A DNA stretch of 64,000 nucleotides. It comes from an uncultured bacterium (lineage in GTDB: Bacteria; Verrucomicrobiota; Lentisphaeria; Victivallales; UBA1829). Each line of letters opens with the position of its first letter. Position 1 is the first letter of the stretch. Positions 19,593 to 29,302 of this stretch are shown piece by piece. The DNA lies in the NCBI GenBank assembly GCA_949290385.1, contig CASERY010000039.1:1-64000 (forward strand), given 5' to 3'. The notes beneath the pieces were generated by a model. The model saw only the letters and a list, made by a program, of their open reading frames with translations, did no database searches and was not told where the DNA came from. A program made the translations under genes and the position numbers.

Positions 19593-22204
19593 TTTAATCC
19601 CATCCACCGGTAAATCTGTTTCATATTGATGCGTTCACGGACATGGTCCGCCAGACGGTTGAGCGATATTTCCGGATTGTAGGATGCTGTCCTGTCGCCC
19701 GGCAATGCCTGAAGTCCGGACCGGAGACGAACTTCATTTAAGAATATACGACGGAATGCGTCGTCGTCAAAGATTCCGTGCAGATAACAGGCGAAAAGGT
19801 GACTTTTTTGAATTCCAAGAAGACGTCCATCCGGGCCTGTCATGCAATCTTCTGCAGAGATTGCTTTCCCGTTAAGAGAGCTTTCTCCATGATGTATTTC
19901 ATAACCGCGGAGAAGATGATGACGGAATTCAAGAACGGTTTGACGAAGTATCTTTTCTTTTTGGAGCTGTGTTACCAGCGGAAGAAGTCCAAGCCCGGCT
20001 GTTTCTGCTCCGGGGGCCGATTCAATGCCGTAAGGATCCTGCACAAGGAGCCCCATAAGCTGCATGCCTCCGCAGATTCCTGCAATGGAGGTACCTTGTG
20101 AGGCGGCCTGGAGAATTTTTTCATCCAGATGGGTTTCCCGCAGGAATTCCATGTCGGAAGCGACTGATTTGCTTCCGGGCAGAAGAATGAGATCCGGATT
20201 GCCGAATTCCTCTGCCGAATGAATTTTTCGGAGGATTACGTCTGCTTCCAGTTCCAGAGGCGTGAAGTCTGTAAAGTTGGATATATGAGGAAACGCAATC
20301 AGCACACAGTCTATGGTCTGGTCCAGTTTCGGCACCGGATGAATCCAGCTGAAATTGACGGAATCCTCTTCAGGGAGAATCAGATCTTTCAGGTAATCTA
20401 CAACTCCGACAACAGGTTTGCCCGTATAACGAAGCATATCCTCATGGGCAGATGAAAGCAGGGATGGATCTCCCCGGAATTTATTGACGATGAATCCTTT
20501 TAGTAAATCCCGTTCCCATGGCTCAAATGTTCCGTAAGTTCCCAGGAAGGATGCATACACGCCTCCCCGGTCAATATCGCCGACCAGAAGAACGGGAGCC
20601 TGGGCATATTCCGCCATACGCATATTGACGATATCCGATTTTTTCAGATTGATTTCCCCGGGACTGCCAGCACCTTCCAGAATCATGGCATCCACTTCAG
20701 AACTCAAGGAATCATACGAGGCCTTCACCGTTTCAAAGAGTTCCCTTTTCCGGGAAAAGTATTCACGAACACGCATATTTCCAACCGGTTTCCCGGATAC
20801 AATAACCTGAGATCCTGTTTCTGAACTGGGTTTAAGCAGAATCGGGTTCATTCGCACATCCGGATCCAGACGGCAGGCTTCCGCTTGAAGAATCTGTGCT
20901 CTTCCCATTTCAAGTCCGTCTGCGGTAACTCCTGAATTTAGTGCCATATTCTGAGCTTTGAAAGGGGCTGCCTGATAGCCGTCCTGGAGCAGAATCCTGC
21001 AGAATGCTGCAGTGAGAATGCTTTTGCCTGCATTGGAGCAGGTCCCCTGAAGCATCAGGGCAGGAGTTTTTTTCTTCCGCATGACAGCCGGGAATTTCAG
21101 CGTTTTTTCAAGGACTTTCTGACTGGGATGGAGAATCTGGTGCAGCGCTTGAAACAGCCGATCCTGATCCTGTTCTTTTCTTACAACTACACGGATCCAC
21201 CGAGGAGAGGAGAGCCCCGGATAATTGCCACAGTCCCGGACGCAGATATGTTTTTCTATCAGAAGACGTTCTGCCAGCGGAACAGAGGTGTCGTTCCGGA
21301 TCAGAAAATACGGCGCTTCCGATGGAATACTGTAGAGCTCCGGAAAGGAATCCAGAAGAATCCTGCGGAAGTGCTGCTTCAGCTTTTGAACGTATATTCT
21401 TGACTGTTCTGCATAATTTTCTGTATTTGTACAGAGAAAAATTCCACATTCAATCTGTGCGGATCCAAGAGGCCAGGGGGTCTGAAAAGCACGGAGTTTA
21501 TCTATGACAGAAGGGGATCCGGCACAGAAGCCAAGACGGAGTCCGGCGGAGGCATAGAACTTTGTCATGGATTTGACCACAAGAAGATTGGGCGGCATAC
21601 TGTTTTGAATCAAAGAAATTTCCTGAGGATTTTCACAGAAATCGGCAAAGGATTCGTCCACAGATAGAAAGATTTCCGGATGCCTTTCCGCAAATATTCT
21701 CAGATCCTATGCCTTGATGCAGCGTCCGGAAGGATTGCATGGATTCCCGAGAAACACCAGGTCCCCTTCTTTAAGAATCTATTCAAAGGCCTGAAGATTC
21801 AGCAGAAAATCATTTTCCGGCAAGAGAGGATATCTGAGAATCTCCATCTTTTCCATACGGCAGACTCTTTCGTATTCCAGATAGGCCGGAACAGGAATAA
21901 CCGCCCGTTTAAAGGAAAAAATTTTCGGGATCAACGAAAGGATCTCTCCGGCGCCGTTTCCTGCAAGAACAGATCCGGATTCAAGCCCCCATGTCTGTTC
22001 GAGTTTTTCACAAAGTCTTTCCCCATGGGGATCCGGATAGGGAGAAATGGCGTCAAAGGCGTGGAAATAAGCCTGAAAAAGTCCGGGGGGCGGCCCGAAT
22101 GGATTCAGATTAATGCTGAAGTCCAGCAGATCCGACGGACTGCAATGCGCTTTTTCCGCCAGAACGCGCAAATTTCCTCCATGAAAATAATTCAGGTCTG
22201 TCAT
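19589..22204 (-). CDS. cobD-cobQ: Fusion: L-threonine-O-3-phosphate decarboxylase (CobD-like) + cobyric acid synthase (CobQ/CbiP)
   Basis: 871 residues. The N-terminal ~375 residues are a PLP fold-I aminotransferase-like domain: FHGGNLR, DFSINLNPFGPP, GNGAGEIL, FLGNPCNPSGRC, VDESFADF and the PLP-lysine region VVKSMTKFYASAGLRLGF. TAGs at 21779 and 21707 bracket the FLGNPCNPSGR segment, so a standard reading cuts this domain in two. From about residue 380 comes CobQ: MLQGTCSNAGKSILTAAFCR, NMALNSGVTADGLEMGRAQ, LVGDIDRGGVYAS and the amidotransferase core GICGGMQLMGL. The first half makes aminopropanol phosphate and the second amidates cobyrinate, and both products feed CbiB. ATGA overlaps at both ends. 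Confidence 0.9.
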
Positions 22205-23034
22205 GATTCTCCTCCCTGATTTTTCTGAACTGTTTCGGAATCCGCACATCCAGGACGGTGAAGCAGAGGTGGAATCCAGCAGGGAGGTTCATCCTGAACA
22301 GGAAGAACGGAACCCCGGGTAATGCCGAATACGTCGTGAAGAATTTGTTTACACCCGAATCTTTCAGGGGAACCGTCAAAGATCATGCGGCCCTGAGCGA
22401 AGGCAAGAATTCTGTCTGAACAGCGCATGGCAAGATTCACATCGTGGAGAACCTGGATGACGGTCATTTTTCTGGACCTGTTCCAGGAACAGACCAGTTC
22501 CATAATTCGGATTTGTTCTGCCGGATCCAGAAAAGTTGTCGGCTCGTCCAGAAACAGGATGGATGGATGCTGAGCGAATGCGGCAGCAAGTCTTGCTTTC
22601 TGGCGTTCGCCGCCTGAAAGACGGTTGATCGGGCAGTTCCGGAAAGACTGAAGGCCCGCAAGATTCATGGCTTCCTCAACGGCTTCTTTGTCTTCTGCAG
22701 TCAGAAATCCATGCCAGCGACGGAACGGGAAACGACCGGTACTTATCAGCATTTCCACAGTCATATCTCCGGGAACAGCGTCACGCTGGGAAAGAAACGC
22801 CATGTGCCTTGCCCGCATGGCCGGGGAAAGAGCAGAGAGGTTGGTTCCGTTGAGAAGTACCTTCCCTGAAAGAGCTTTCAAAAGGCCTGCAGCAGTTCTG
22901 AGCAGAGTGGATTTTCCACATCCGTTTTTCCCAAGCAAGGTAACAATGCTCCCGGAGTCGACATGAAGAGAGATGGATTCAAGAACAGGGTGCCGGATGG
23001 AATAGCCGACAGTCAAGTTGGAAAGGTCAAGCAT
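22201..23034 (-). CDS. btuD: ABC transporter ATP-binding protein, FecE/BtuD family
   Basis: 277 residues. Walker A GKNGCGKST, ABC signature LSGGERQKARLAAA, Walker B ILFLDEPTTFLD and the H-loop VLHDVNLAM are intact. It energises the permease encoded upstream. The gene overlaps btuC by eight bases and cobD-cobQ by ATGA. The corrinoid substrate is inferred from the operon; the family also serves iron siderophores. Confidence 0.9.
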   Translation of the reverse strand: MLDLSNLTVGYSIRHPVLESISLHVDSGSIVTLLGKNGCGKSTLLRTAAGLLKALSGKVLLNGTNLSALSPAMRARHMAFLSQRDAVPGDMTVEMLISTGRFPFRRWHGFLTAEDKEAVEEAMNLAGLQSFRNCPINRLSGGERQKARLAAAFAQHPSILFLDEPTTFLDPAEQIRIMELVCSWNRSRKMTVIQVLHDVNLAMRCSDRILAFAQGRMIFDGSPERFGCKQILHDVFGITRGSVLPVQDEPPCWIPPLLHRPGCADSETVQKNQGGES

Positions 23035-24088
23035 TTAAACGCATCCTCCTCCGCAGGAGATACAGAAAAAATGGCGCACCGAGGAGTGCAAGGATCACAC
23101 CAGCCGGGATTTCCATAGGTGCCGCGATAACGCGTCCTGCGGTATCGCAGAGCAGAACCATGGCTGCGCCGAAGAGGGCGGATCCCGGAATGAGAATGCG
23201 AAAATTACTTCCAAGCAGAAGTCTGGCTATATGAGGCGCAATGAGCCCTGCAAACCCCAAAAGTCCAGCAATGCTGACTGCACAGGCTGCAAGCAGCGCA
23301 CAGGCTGCAAGCAGAATGAAACGCCTTCGTTCCACACGAAGCCCCAGAGAAGCTGCCGGATCATCTCCGAGGGCCAGGATATTGAGACTGCCGGCCCAGG
23401 TACACAGTAGGATGAATCCTGCAGCCATATAGGGCAGGGAAGGTAGAATATTCTTCCAGGATTTTGCAGAAAGACTGCCAAGTGTGAAAGCAAGAACCGC
23501 TCCTGCATTTTCAGAATGAAAAAGCATCACAGCACTGATTGCCGCCCCAGCAAGACTGCTGACAGCCACTCCGGCAAGTACCAGATTTTCCGGACGCATT
23601 CCCTGTCTCCATGCAAGCATGAAAACAAACATGGCTGCCAGAAGTGCCCCCGCAAAGGCTCCGGGAATAAGCAGATGGACAAAATTCGGGAAAATCAGCA
23701 CCATGCATACGGCCGCCAGACCTGCTCCTCCGGAGATTCCGATAATACCGGGAGATGCCAGCGGATTCCGCAAAACCCCTTGAAGAACCGCTCCCGATAA
23801 AGCCAGTGCCGCCCCTGTAAGACAGGCTGCTGTGATTCTTGGAAGCCGAATCTGCGTAAGGATCAGAAAATCCCGTTCAGGTTTTCCAGTGCTGAGCACC
23901 TGGAAAATTTCGGAGAAGCTCAAGTCCAGCGATCCGAGCCGAATGGACAGAAAGATCGATAGAATCAGAAAAATCAGCAGAAACAAAATGCCCCGAAGAT
24001 GGCGGAAAAAGATCATGCGGTTTTCAGCCGTAGCTGTATCCGCGGTTGTTTTTAAGCACGGATTCGGGGCGCTGTCAGGGTTCTGCAT
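23027..24088 (-). CDS. btuC: ABC transporter permease, FecCD/BtuC family
   Basis: 353 residues with about ten predicted transmembrane segments. FecCD signatures: RLPRITAACLTGAALALSG, LRNPLASPGIIGISGGAGL and LLGFAGLIAPHIARLLLGS. Forms the membrane channel for corrinoid uptake with the BtuD-like ATPase and BtuF-like lipoprotein. No TAG; TGA stop. Overlaps both neighbours. Confidence 0.9.
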   Translation of the reverse strand: MQNPDSAPNPCLKTTADTATAENRMIFFRHLRGILFLLIFLILSIFLSIRLGSLDLSFSEIFQVLSTGKPERDFLILTQIRLPRITAACLTGAALALSGAVLQGVLRNPLASPGIIGISGGAGLAAVCMVLIFPNFVHLLIPGAFAGALLAAMFVFMLAWRQGMRPENLVLAGVAVSSLAGAAISAVMLFHSENAGAVLAFTLGSLSAKSWKNILPSLPYMAAGFILLCTWAGSLNILALGDDPAASLGLRVERRRFILLAACALLAACAVSIAGLLGFAGLIAPHIARLLLGSNFRILIPGSALFGAAMVLLCDTAGRVIAAPMEIPAGVILALLGAPFFLYLLRRRMRLNA

Positions 24089-25133
24089 GATTCGGTTCCT
24101 CTTTGAGATTGAAATCTGCAGGGACAGTCTGTTCCGGATACAGGAGATTTCTGAGAATTAAAAAAGCTTCCGGATATCTCAGTCCCGGCAGATACAGAAA
24201 GAGCTCATTGGGAAGAAAATGAACCCGTTTGTTCTGTACAGCAGAAAGTTTCTGCCACACAGGAAGCTCCAGAAACTCTCCGGCAAGCCTGCGCTGTATT
24301 TCTTCGCTTTCGCCCATGGTTACAAAAAAAATAACGTCGGGATCATCAAGTACAATCTGTTCCAGACTGAAGGGAATACGGGGCTTTGTAAACTCTCCTG
24401 CAAGATTTTTCCCTCCAAGCATTTCGGCCATGCAGGCAGTATTGGCGGAGGGGCCTTCTACATAAATACCGCGTCCCGCCGCGAATAGAACATAGAATCG
24501 CGGGGCTTCTAGCGACTTCGGAACTGTTTTCAAAATCCGGTCCACCTGATCCTGAACCTCTGTACAGGAGGAGGTTCCGTTGATTCTGGAAAATGTCTTC
24601 ATCAGTTCCAGAAAGTCGTGGTAATTGCGGTACTGCACGCGCAGAGCCGGAATCCCGAGCTGTTTCAGAATTTCTCCGACAGAGCGATGATTTTCCAGCC
24701 GGTCCATCAGAAGAACAAAGTCCGGGTTCAGAGATAGAATTTTTTCCATATCCAGAGAGGAAAAAGATCCGATTCTTGGGAGATTACGGAGTTTTTCGGG
24801 AATGGTGTCTTCATTCAGTAGATTCGGGAACCCGATAACATTGCCTCCGGACGCATCCCAGAGCTGGACGAGCGAACTGTAGCAGACAAGAGTCCGCTGC
24901 GGACGAAAAGGCACTTTCAGTTCTGTGCCATCCGGCTGATGGACTGTGACTGTTTCAACGGAAGAACGTGTCTGCCTGTCTGTACTTTCTGAGCCATTGG
25001 ATTGTTTCCCGCAGGCGGATAAAACGATCATCAGAAGAAACAGCAGCAGAATTGAAAGAAAACAGGCAGAAGCCCGTTTTCCACCCTCCTGCAGATGGGG
25101 CGAAAATGAGCACATGAAGAATATTCTTTTCAT
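24075..25133 (-). CDS. btuF: Corrinoid-binding lipoprotein of an ABC transporter (BtuF/FecB-like)
   Basis: 352 residues. A long positively charged N-terminus and hydrophobic stretch end in the lipobox LSAC, so it is likely a lipid-anchored binding protein. The body is a TroA/BtuF-type cluster A-2 binding fold (RTLVCYSSLVQLWDAS, LSLNPDFVLLM, MAEMLGGKNLAG, LDDPDVIFFVTMG). The start at 25133 has only a weak AAAAG upstream; ATG 25115 is an alternative. Only 49 bases separate it from the upstream pseudopilin gene, and no cobalamin riboswitch could be recognised there. Confidence 0.85.
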   Translation of the reverse strand: MKRIFFMCSFSPHLQEGGKRASACFLSILLLFLLMIVLSACGKQSNGSESTDRQTRSSVETVTVHQPDGTELKVPFRPQRTLVCYSSLVQLWDASGGNVIGFPNLLNEDTIPEKLRNLPRIGSFSSLDMEKILSLNPDFVLLMDRLENHRSVGEILKQLGIPALRVQYRNYHDFLELMKTFSRINGTSSCTEVQDQVDRILKTVPKSLEAPRFYVLFAAGRGIYVEGPSANTACMAEMLGGKNLAGEFTKPRIPFSLEQIVLDDPDVIFFVTMGESEEIQRRLAGEFLELPVWQKLSAVQNKRVHFLPNELFLYLPGLRYPEAFLILRNLLYPEQTVPADFNLKEEPNHAEP

Positions 25134-25182
25134 AAATGATGTCTTTTCAATCCAGGTTAACTGATATTCTTCTGCTTTTGCT

Positions 25183-26022
25183 TTAATTGGCAGATGAACG
25201 TCCGCGGGGATGATAGTAGGAGATATCCCCCTGTGCACCATTGCCTGGAAGAATAAAACCTATGATCTCATGTGGAAATGCTGTCATAGCCGTGGTTCCC
25301 CGCTGAAAACACTGAACCGAAGAGACATGTCCGTCTGCCCAGGAGACGTTTGCCTTGCCATTGTGCCTGAAATGGGTGTATCCCAGTTTTGCATTGGTGG
25401 GCGGATAGATTGTTGGAAAACATTCGAGGGTTCTAGGGGTTCCCATGCCGCCGCCATTGGCGGAGTCTGAAAACATAATCAGCGTAGATGGAGCAGAAAT
25501 CATGGATTCGTTGACGGAACAGTTCTACTTTTTTCCATTGTAAAAGTAGGTGGAGCCCACTCCATACTGATTGTATCCATAGCACAAACCTGTATAAAGT
25601 GTTGATCTTTTTGCCTGATTTGAGAAGGTGCGGCAGCTCAGAAGATCCGGTTCATTCACATAGGGCGGAAGAAAGCCTCCCTGGTTGATGACGTCTGTGC
25701 CATTGACCGTTTTCCCATACCATTTGGTTCCATCCCCGCGGGATACGGTTGTTGCCGGACAGTAATACCCGTCAAAATCAATGGCGTATTGAAGATTTGC
25801 CATACCAAGCTGTTTCAGATTGTTGGCACAGAAAATAGATTGCGCTTTAGCTCTTGCCGTCCCCAGGGCCGGACTTAGAAGACTTGCCAGAATGGCAATA
25901 ATGGCAATGACGACCAGCAGTTCAATCAGCGTAAAGTATGCGGATTCCCTGCTGCGGACAGCGGACAGACTGTTCCTGTTGTTCAAGAACAGATCTCTCT
26001 TCCATACATGAGGATGTTTCAT
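25183..26022 (-). CDS. Type II secretion pseudopilin-like protein (prepilin N-methylation signal)
   Basis: 279 residues. After about 40 charged residues comes the prepilin helix [17 protein letters not shown], cleaved and N-methylated by prepilin peptidase. The globular part has [25 protein letters not shown] and ends near [13 protein letters not shown], the arrangement typical of the very numerous pseudopilins of Lentisphaerae and Planctomycetes. TAG at 25525 sits between FYNGKK and NCSVNES; beyond it the frame holds the DGH motif, so the TAG is sense. AAAGGAA lies 8-10 bases before ATG 26022. TAA stop. It may be co-transcribed with btuF. Confidence 0.85.
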
Positions 26023-26482
26023 GGTGAAATTTCCTTTCTTGTGTGACGCGCACAATAACCATGGTTGAAAAAAAGAAACAAAACAATTCCGGGATCTGAC
26101 TTATTCGTTTTCTGCTGAAGAAGCTGAAAATGAACTCACAGTTGCGCGACAGTTCATGATTTGCACATGATTCACCGGTCTATTGTTTCGATAAGTCCTT
26201 AATATACTTTCTTTATCCAGAAATACCAGTGAACCCGGCAAACTGTAAAGGGCAGGAAACTTCCATCGTTCCTTTCTTTTTGCCTTTTCTGAGAGGCATC
26301 CATTTTTATGGTAATACAGTTGGAAATACAGCAGAATAATCTTTATACCGTATTGCATGCAGCAAACATCCGGAATAGAAGTCGCATTCCGGACAAAAGA
26401 GAGACAAAGGAAAATGCCGGAATATTCCAATTCTTTTATTCTGCAGCATTGTCCTGAATCAGGGTGTTTCTGGAACGGATCT
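26023..26482. other. Intergenic, about 460 bases, with leader of the pseudopilin
   Basis: A weak promoter for the minus strand (TTGTTT, 17 bases, TTATTG around 26050-26080) precedes the pseudopilin. A 109-codon minus-strand ORF at 26101-26430 has no ribosome site and no recognisable family; I do not accept it as a gene. Confidence 0.4.
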
Positions 26483-27064
26483 TTATTTATGGATAAATTT
26501 TTCCGGATAAGCCATTTCTGTTAGCTGTGCCCCTTTCTGCTGAATGCGGCGCTTCCAGAGAATAATGGCATTGGCGCAGCTGAGCTTCATTTTCAGGGAA
26601 ACCAACAGATAAACCGTGATAATTGCAGCCAGTAGAAGACCGGAAATTTTTACAGGGATAAAAGAAAAAGCTGCAAGCAGAATGATATAAACTGCAAAAG
26701 ACAAAAGATTGAGTCGGTCATTGGCCGGCAGAGGCGTATTCATAACTTCGCTTCGGAATGTCTCAATTTCTGCTTTATCGCTGGCATAGGTTTCCAGCAG
26801 ATCCGCTTCCTTGAGCTAAATATTCCGGTAAACGACGCTGATTTTGTTGAAATTGCGGACCTCTACATAGGAAAGAACTCCGTAAATGGCCGCTACAAGT
26901 TTAATAATCCAGTTGAAGTGCATAAACCATCCCGCAACGCAGAAAAGCAGGATGAAGAACAGGCACTGAAGTTTAATGGAGGAACGATAGCGTACGATCT
27001 GAAAATCAGATCCGGACTTCATGTAGAGTTTCTTTTCAAACTCATTGAGATTTAACTATTCCAT
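26483..27064 (-). CDS. Four-helix integral membrane protein of unknown function
   Basis: About 193 residues. Two hydrophobic hairpins (about residues 33-68 and 128-163) are separated by an acidic soluble loop (LKEADLLETYASDKAEIETFRSEV in the middle). TAG at 26816 falls in that loop and joins two halves that would be called as separate 68- and 86-codon ORFs. An extended start at ATG 27064 puts another TAG (27056) at codon 3; ATG 27022 is the alternative start. Neither has a clear ribosome site. TAA stop. I do not recognise the family. Confidence 0.6.
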
Positions 27065-27106
27065 AGGTGTAATAAGGGGGGTTAAAGGTTTGTGTTGGAG
27101 TCCCGC

Positions 27107-27125
27107 AATTCTGCGAAACAGAATT
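27107..27125. repeat. Short perfect hairpin (AATTCTG-CGAAA-CAGAATT)
   Basis: A 7-bp perfect inverted repeat with a five-base loop, in the intergenic region between the FAD oxidoreductase and the membrane protein. The same core sequence ATTCTGCGAAACAGA recurs at 47775-47789, where it is one arm of a larger inverted repeat. Confidence 0.5.
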
Positions 27126-27178
27126 CCTGGTGAAAATCAGGCTCTTATCAAATAGGAATAAGTTGCACGTTCCTTTTT

Positions 27179-27222
27179 AAAAAAAAGATCATAACCGGGA
27201 TCCGGAAAGATCCAGATCCCGG
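27179..27222 (-). terminator. Rho-independent terminator of the FAD oxidoreductase gene
   Basis: On the minus strand, CCGGGATC (27222-27215) pairs with GATCCCGG (27202-27195) and is followed within about ten bases by a run of eight T residues, some 20 bases after the gene's TAA. Confidence 0.7.
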
Positions 27223-27242
27223 GAATCTGGAAGACGCATATT

Positions 27243-28451
27243 TTATGCGTTTTCTTTTTTATCGCAGACCAATCCCACATCTTCCAGATGAAGCGGAATA
27301 TTCAGTTTTCCAAGCTCCTTCTGGAGCAGGGAAACGGAAAGTTCCGGCGGATTAACATTGTTTTTGACACATAGGGCCGCTGCAAGTCCGCAGGCTTGTC
27401 CGGTAAGGGCAGCTGTCGGTATGACGCGCGTGATTTCCCATGCGTCTCCGGCTGCTCCGGAACAACGGCCTGCAGCGAGAAAACCACCCATGCCGTTTGC
27501 CGGATAAAGACTGCGGTACGGAATTTCCCAGACCGGTCCTGGTTTACGCCAGTCTGCAGCAATACCGATGGAGTCATCAAAATGGAAGTTGTTTTCCCCG
27601 GTATTCAGAACTCTGGCAGCATCGATACTGAAGATTTTGCGGAACTGAGGCATAGCGGGAACTGTAATCGGAAACAGATTCTTTCGGGAAAACTTTTCCG
27701 GATGTTCATGCTGAGCCAGAGAGTAATACTTGCGCAGAAGTCTTCTGCTCTTGAATGTGAATTCTGAAACCATTTTTGCATTAAGTCCTCGGAAAAGAGT
27801 TCCTTCCGGTGCTGTTTCCGGATTCCAGGGAACCCCATCGAGATACATTTGAATGCAGGGAGCGCTTTCTGTATTTTCCCAGGTGATTTCAGGATTGTAC
27901 TGAATTGCCCAGATGGACAGGAAATTAAAGTCATCGTGAACAGGAATGCCTGCATGTCTTGCTACCTTGCAGGATCCGCTGGCGTCGATGACACATTTTG
28001 CACGAATGCGTCCGCGTCCATCCTCATTTTCTGTAATGACAGCAGTTACTTTTGAACCATCGGTTTCTGTATCGCAGACCAGGGTGTCAAACCATGTGTC
28101 GACTCCATTCTTTTCCAGAATTTCATCCAGTGCAACGATAAAAGAGGCTGGAGAAAAGATACAGGAGTAACGGCCTTTGCCGTTTTTCCAGTCAGGCACC
28201 TGTCCGGGACCATATTTCAGGCTTTCCTGAAGAAGCTCTTCAGCGAGTCCGAAAGTAACCTGTTTGCCTTTTCCGTCGCACAGGGGAAGGTAAACCCATA
28301 CAAGTCCGGAAGTTGCAAGGCCTCCAGTCAGGGTGGATTTTTCAATTAAGGCTGTTTTTACGCCGCTTCTAGCCGCTTGAACTGCAGCTGCAACGCCGGC
28401 GATACCGGCACCGACTACAACAACATCGTATTCCACATCGTATTGAAACAT
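27243..28451 (-). CDS. FAD-dependent oxidoreductase (FAD_oxidored family)
   Basis: 402 residues. The N-terminal dinucleotide-binding motif DVVVVGAGIAGVAAAVQAARSG is followed by ALIEKSTLTGGLATSGLVW, and the second FAD contact CVIDASGSCKVARHAGIP. Near the C-terminus GMGGFLAAGRCSGA and ALTGQACGLAAALC are typical of this large family, which is expanded in polysaccharide-degrading PVC bacteria. Substrate unknown. Start at 28451 (MFQYD) is preferred over 28466 because GAGG lies 5-6 bases before it. TAA stop, no TAG. Confidence 0.85.
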   Translation of the reverse strand: MFQYDVEYDVVVVGAGIAGVAAAVQAARSGVKTALIEKSTLTGGLATSGLVWVYLPLCDGKGKQVTFGLAEELLQESLKYGPGQVPDWKNGKGRYSCIFSPASFIVALDEILEKNGVDTWFDTLVCDTETDGSKVTAVITENEDGRGRIRAKCVIDASGSCKVARHAGIPVHDDFNFLSIWAIQYNPEITWENTESAPCIQMYLDGVPWNPETAPEGTLFRGLNAKMVSEFTFKSRRLLRKYYSLAQHEHPEKFSRKNLFPITVPAMPQFRKIFSIDAARVLNTGENNFHFDDSIGIAADWRKPGPVWEIPYRSLYPANGMGGFLAAGRCSGAAGDAWEITRVIPTAALTGQACGLAAALCVKNNVNPPELSVSLLQKELGKLNIPLHLEDVGLVCDKKENA

Positions 28452-28565
28452 AAGAACCTCGTTCATTTTGTGAATCGATCAAAATAGTTTCTCCTGAAAA
28501 TATAAAATTTCTTTTCTGAAATACAATAACTTCTTCTGAAAAAAAGGGGATTTTCGGGGGTAAAC

Positions 28566-28593
28566 TTGACTTTTCTGCGGATCAGGGTAAATT
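28566..28593 (+). promoter_or_regulatory. Promoter of mcsA-mcsB
   Basis: TTGACT (28566-28571), 16-base spacer, TAAATT (28588-28593), about 40 bases ahead of the mcsA start. The sequence lies in the divergent region with the FAD oxidoreductase. No CtsR box was recognised. Confidence 0.45.
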
Positions 28594-28633
28594 GACCTAG
28601 GAAATAAGGAGTTTGAATCCAGGAGACTGTGTG

Positions 28634-29302
28634 ATGCTGTGTCAGATCTGCAAAAAAAATCCGGCAACCATTGAGTTGCATCTGCAGGGAAACGGCGGGG
28701 GAGATCAGAAGGTGCTCCTGCTCTGTCCTGAATGCGCCCGGAAAAAATCTGCGGTAGGCGAACTGCTGAAAGAATTCAATATGCCTGAAGTCGTCAGCCG
28801 GATTACAGAGGATCTGGCCCGGTCCGTGCAACATGCTTCTGACGGTTTTCCGGATGCTTTGAAGGCTCTGCATGAAATGCTCCGCCAGGGCGGCCGTGAC
28901 ACTCAGGATCAGAATACTGCGGAAGAGGAGCCTGCACAGGATCCTTTGAAAAAGTGTCCATGCTGCGGCTGGACTCTGGAACGGCTGAATATGACTGAAA
29001 AACTCGGGTGCGAAGAATGTTATCAGACGTTCCGTGAGGAAATCCTGGAACGGCTTCCCAATGTGTCCCGCAGCCGTTTGCATGTGGGGCGGGTACCCCC
29101 TGTTGTTCATCAGAATGCGAGCCGGGAGAAGATGGCTTTTATTTCACGGACAGAAGAGGAATTCTATCTGAGACGCGAACTTGCAGATTTACGAAAAAGT
29201 CTTCAGGAAGCTGTCCGACGCGAAGAATATGGCCAGGCAGCAGAGCTTCGGGACAAAGTTCGGGATTTGGAACATGAGCTTTCAGAAGGGTATCAGGCAT
29301 GA
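28634..29302 (+). CDS. mcsA: McsA-like zinc protein with UVR motif
   Basis: 222 residues. Four Cys pairs, CQIC, CPEC, CPCC and CEEC, form two treble-clef-like zinc sites, followed by a C-terminal UvrB/UvrC-type coiled motif (LRKSLQEAVRREEYGQAAELRD). In Firmicutes McsA activates the protein-arginine kinase McsB and both feed ClpC; its position directly ahead of mcsB supports that role. Start ATG 28634 has AGGAG eight bases upstream; the TTG at 28613 is not needed. The TGA overlaps the mcsB ATG. Confidence 0.88.
   Translation: MLCQICKKNPATIELHLQGNGGGDQKVLLLCPECARKKSAVGELLKEFNMPEVVSRITEDLARSVQHASDGFPDALKALHEMLRQGGRDTQDQNTAEEEPAQDPLKKCPCCGWTLERLNMTEKLGCEECYQTFREEILERLPNVSRSRLHVGRVPPVVHQNASREKMAFISRTEEEFYLRRELADLRKSLQEAVRREEYGQAAELRDKVRDLEHELSEGYQA

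Noticed and set aside
25134-25182. Cobalamin riboswitch in front of btuF
   Set aside because: Only 49 bases lie between the genes, too short for one, and no B12-box-like sequence was seen.
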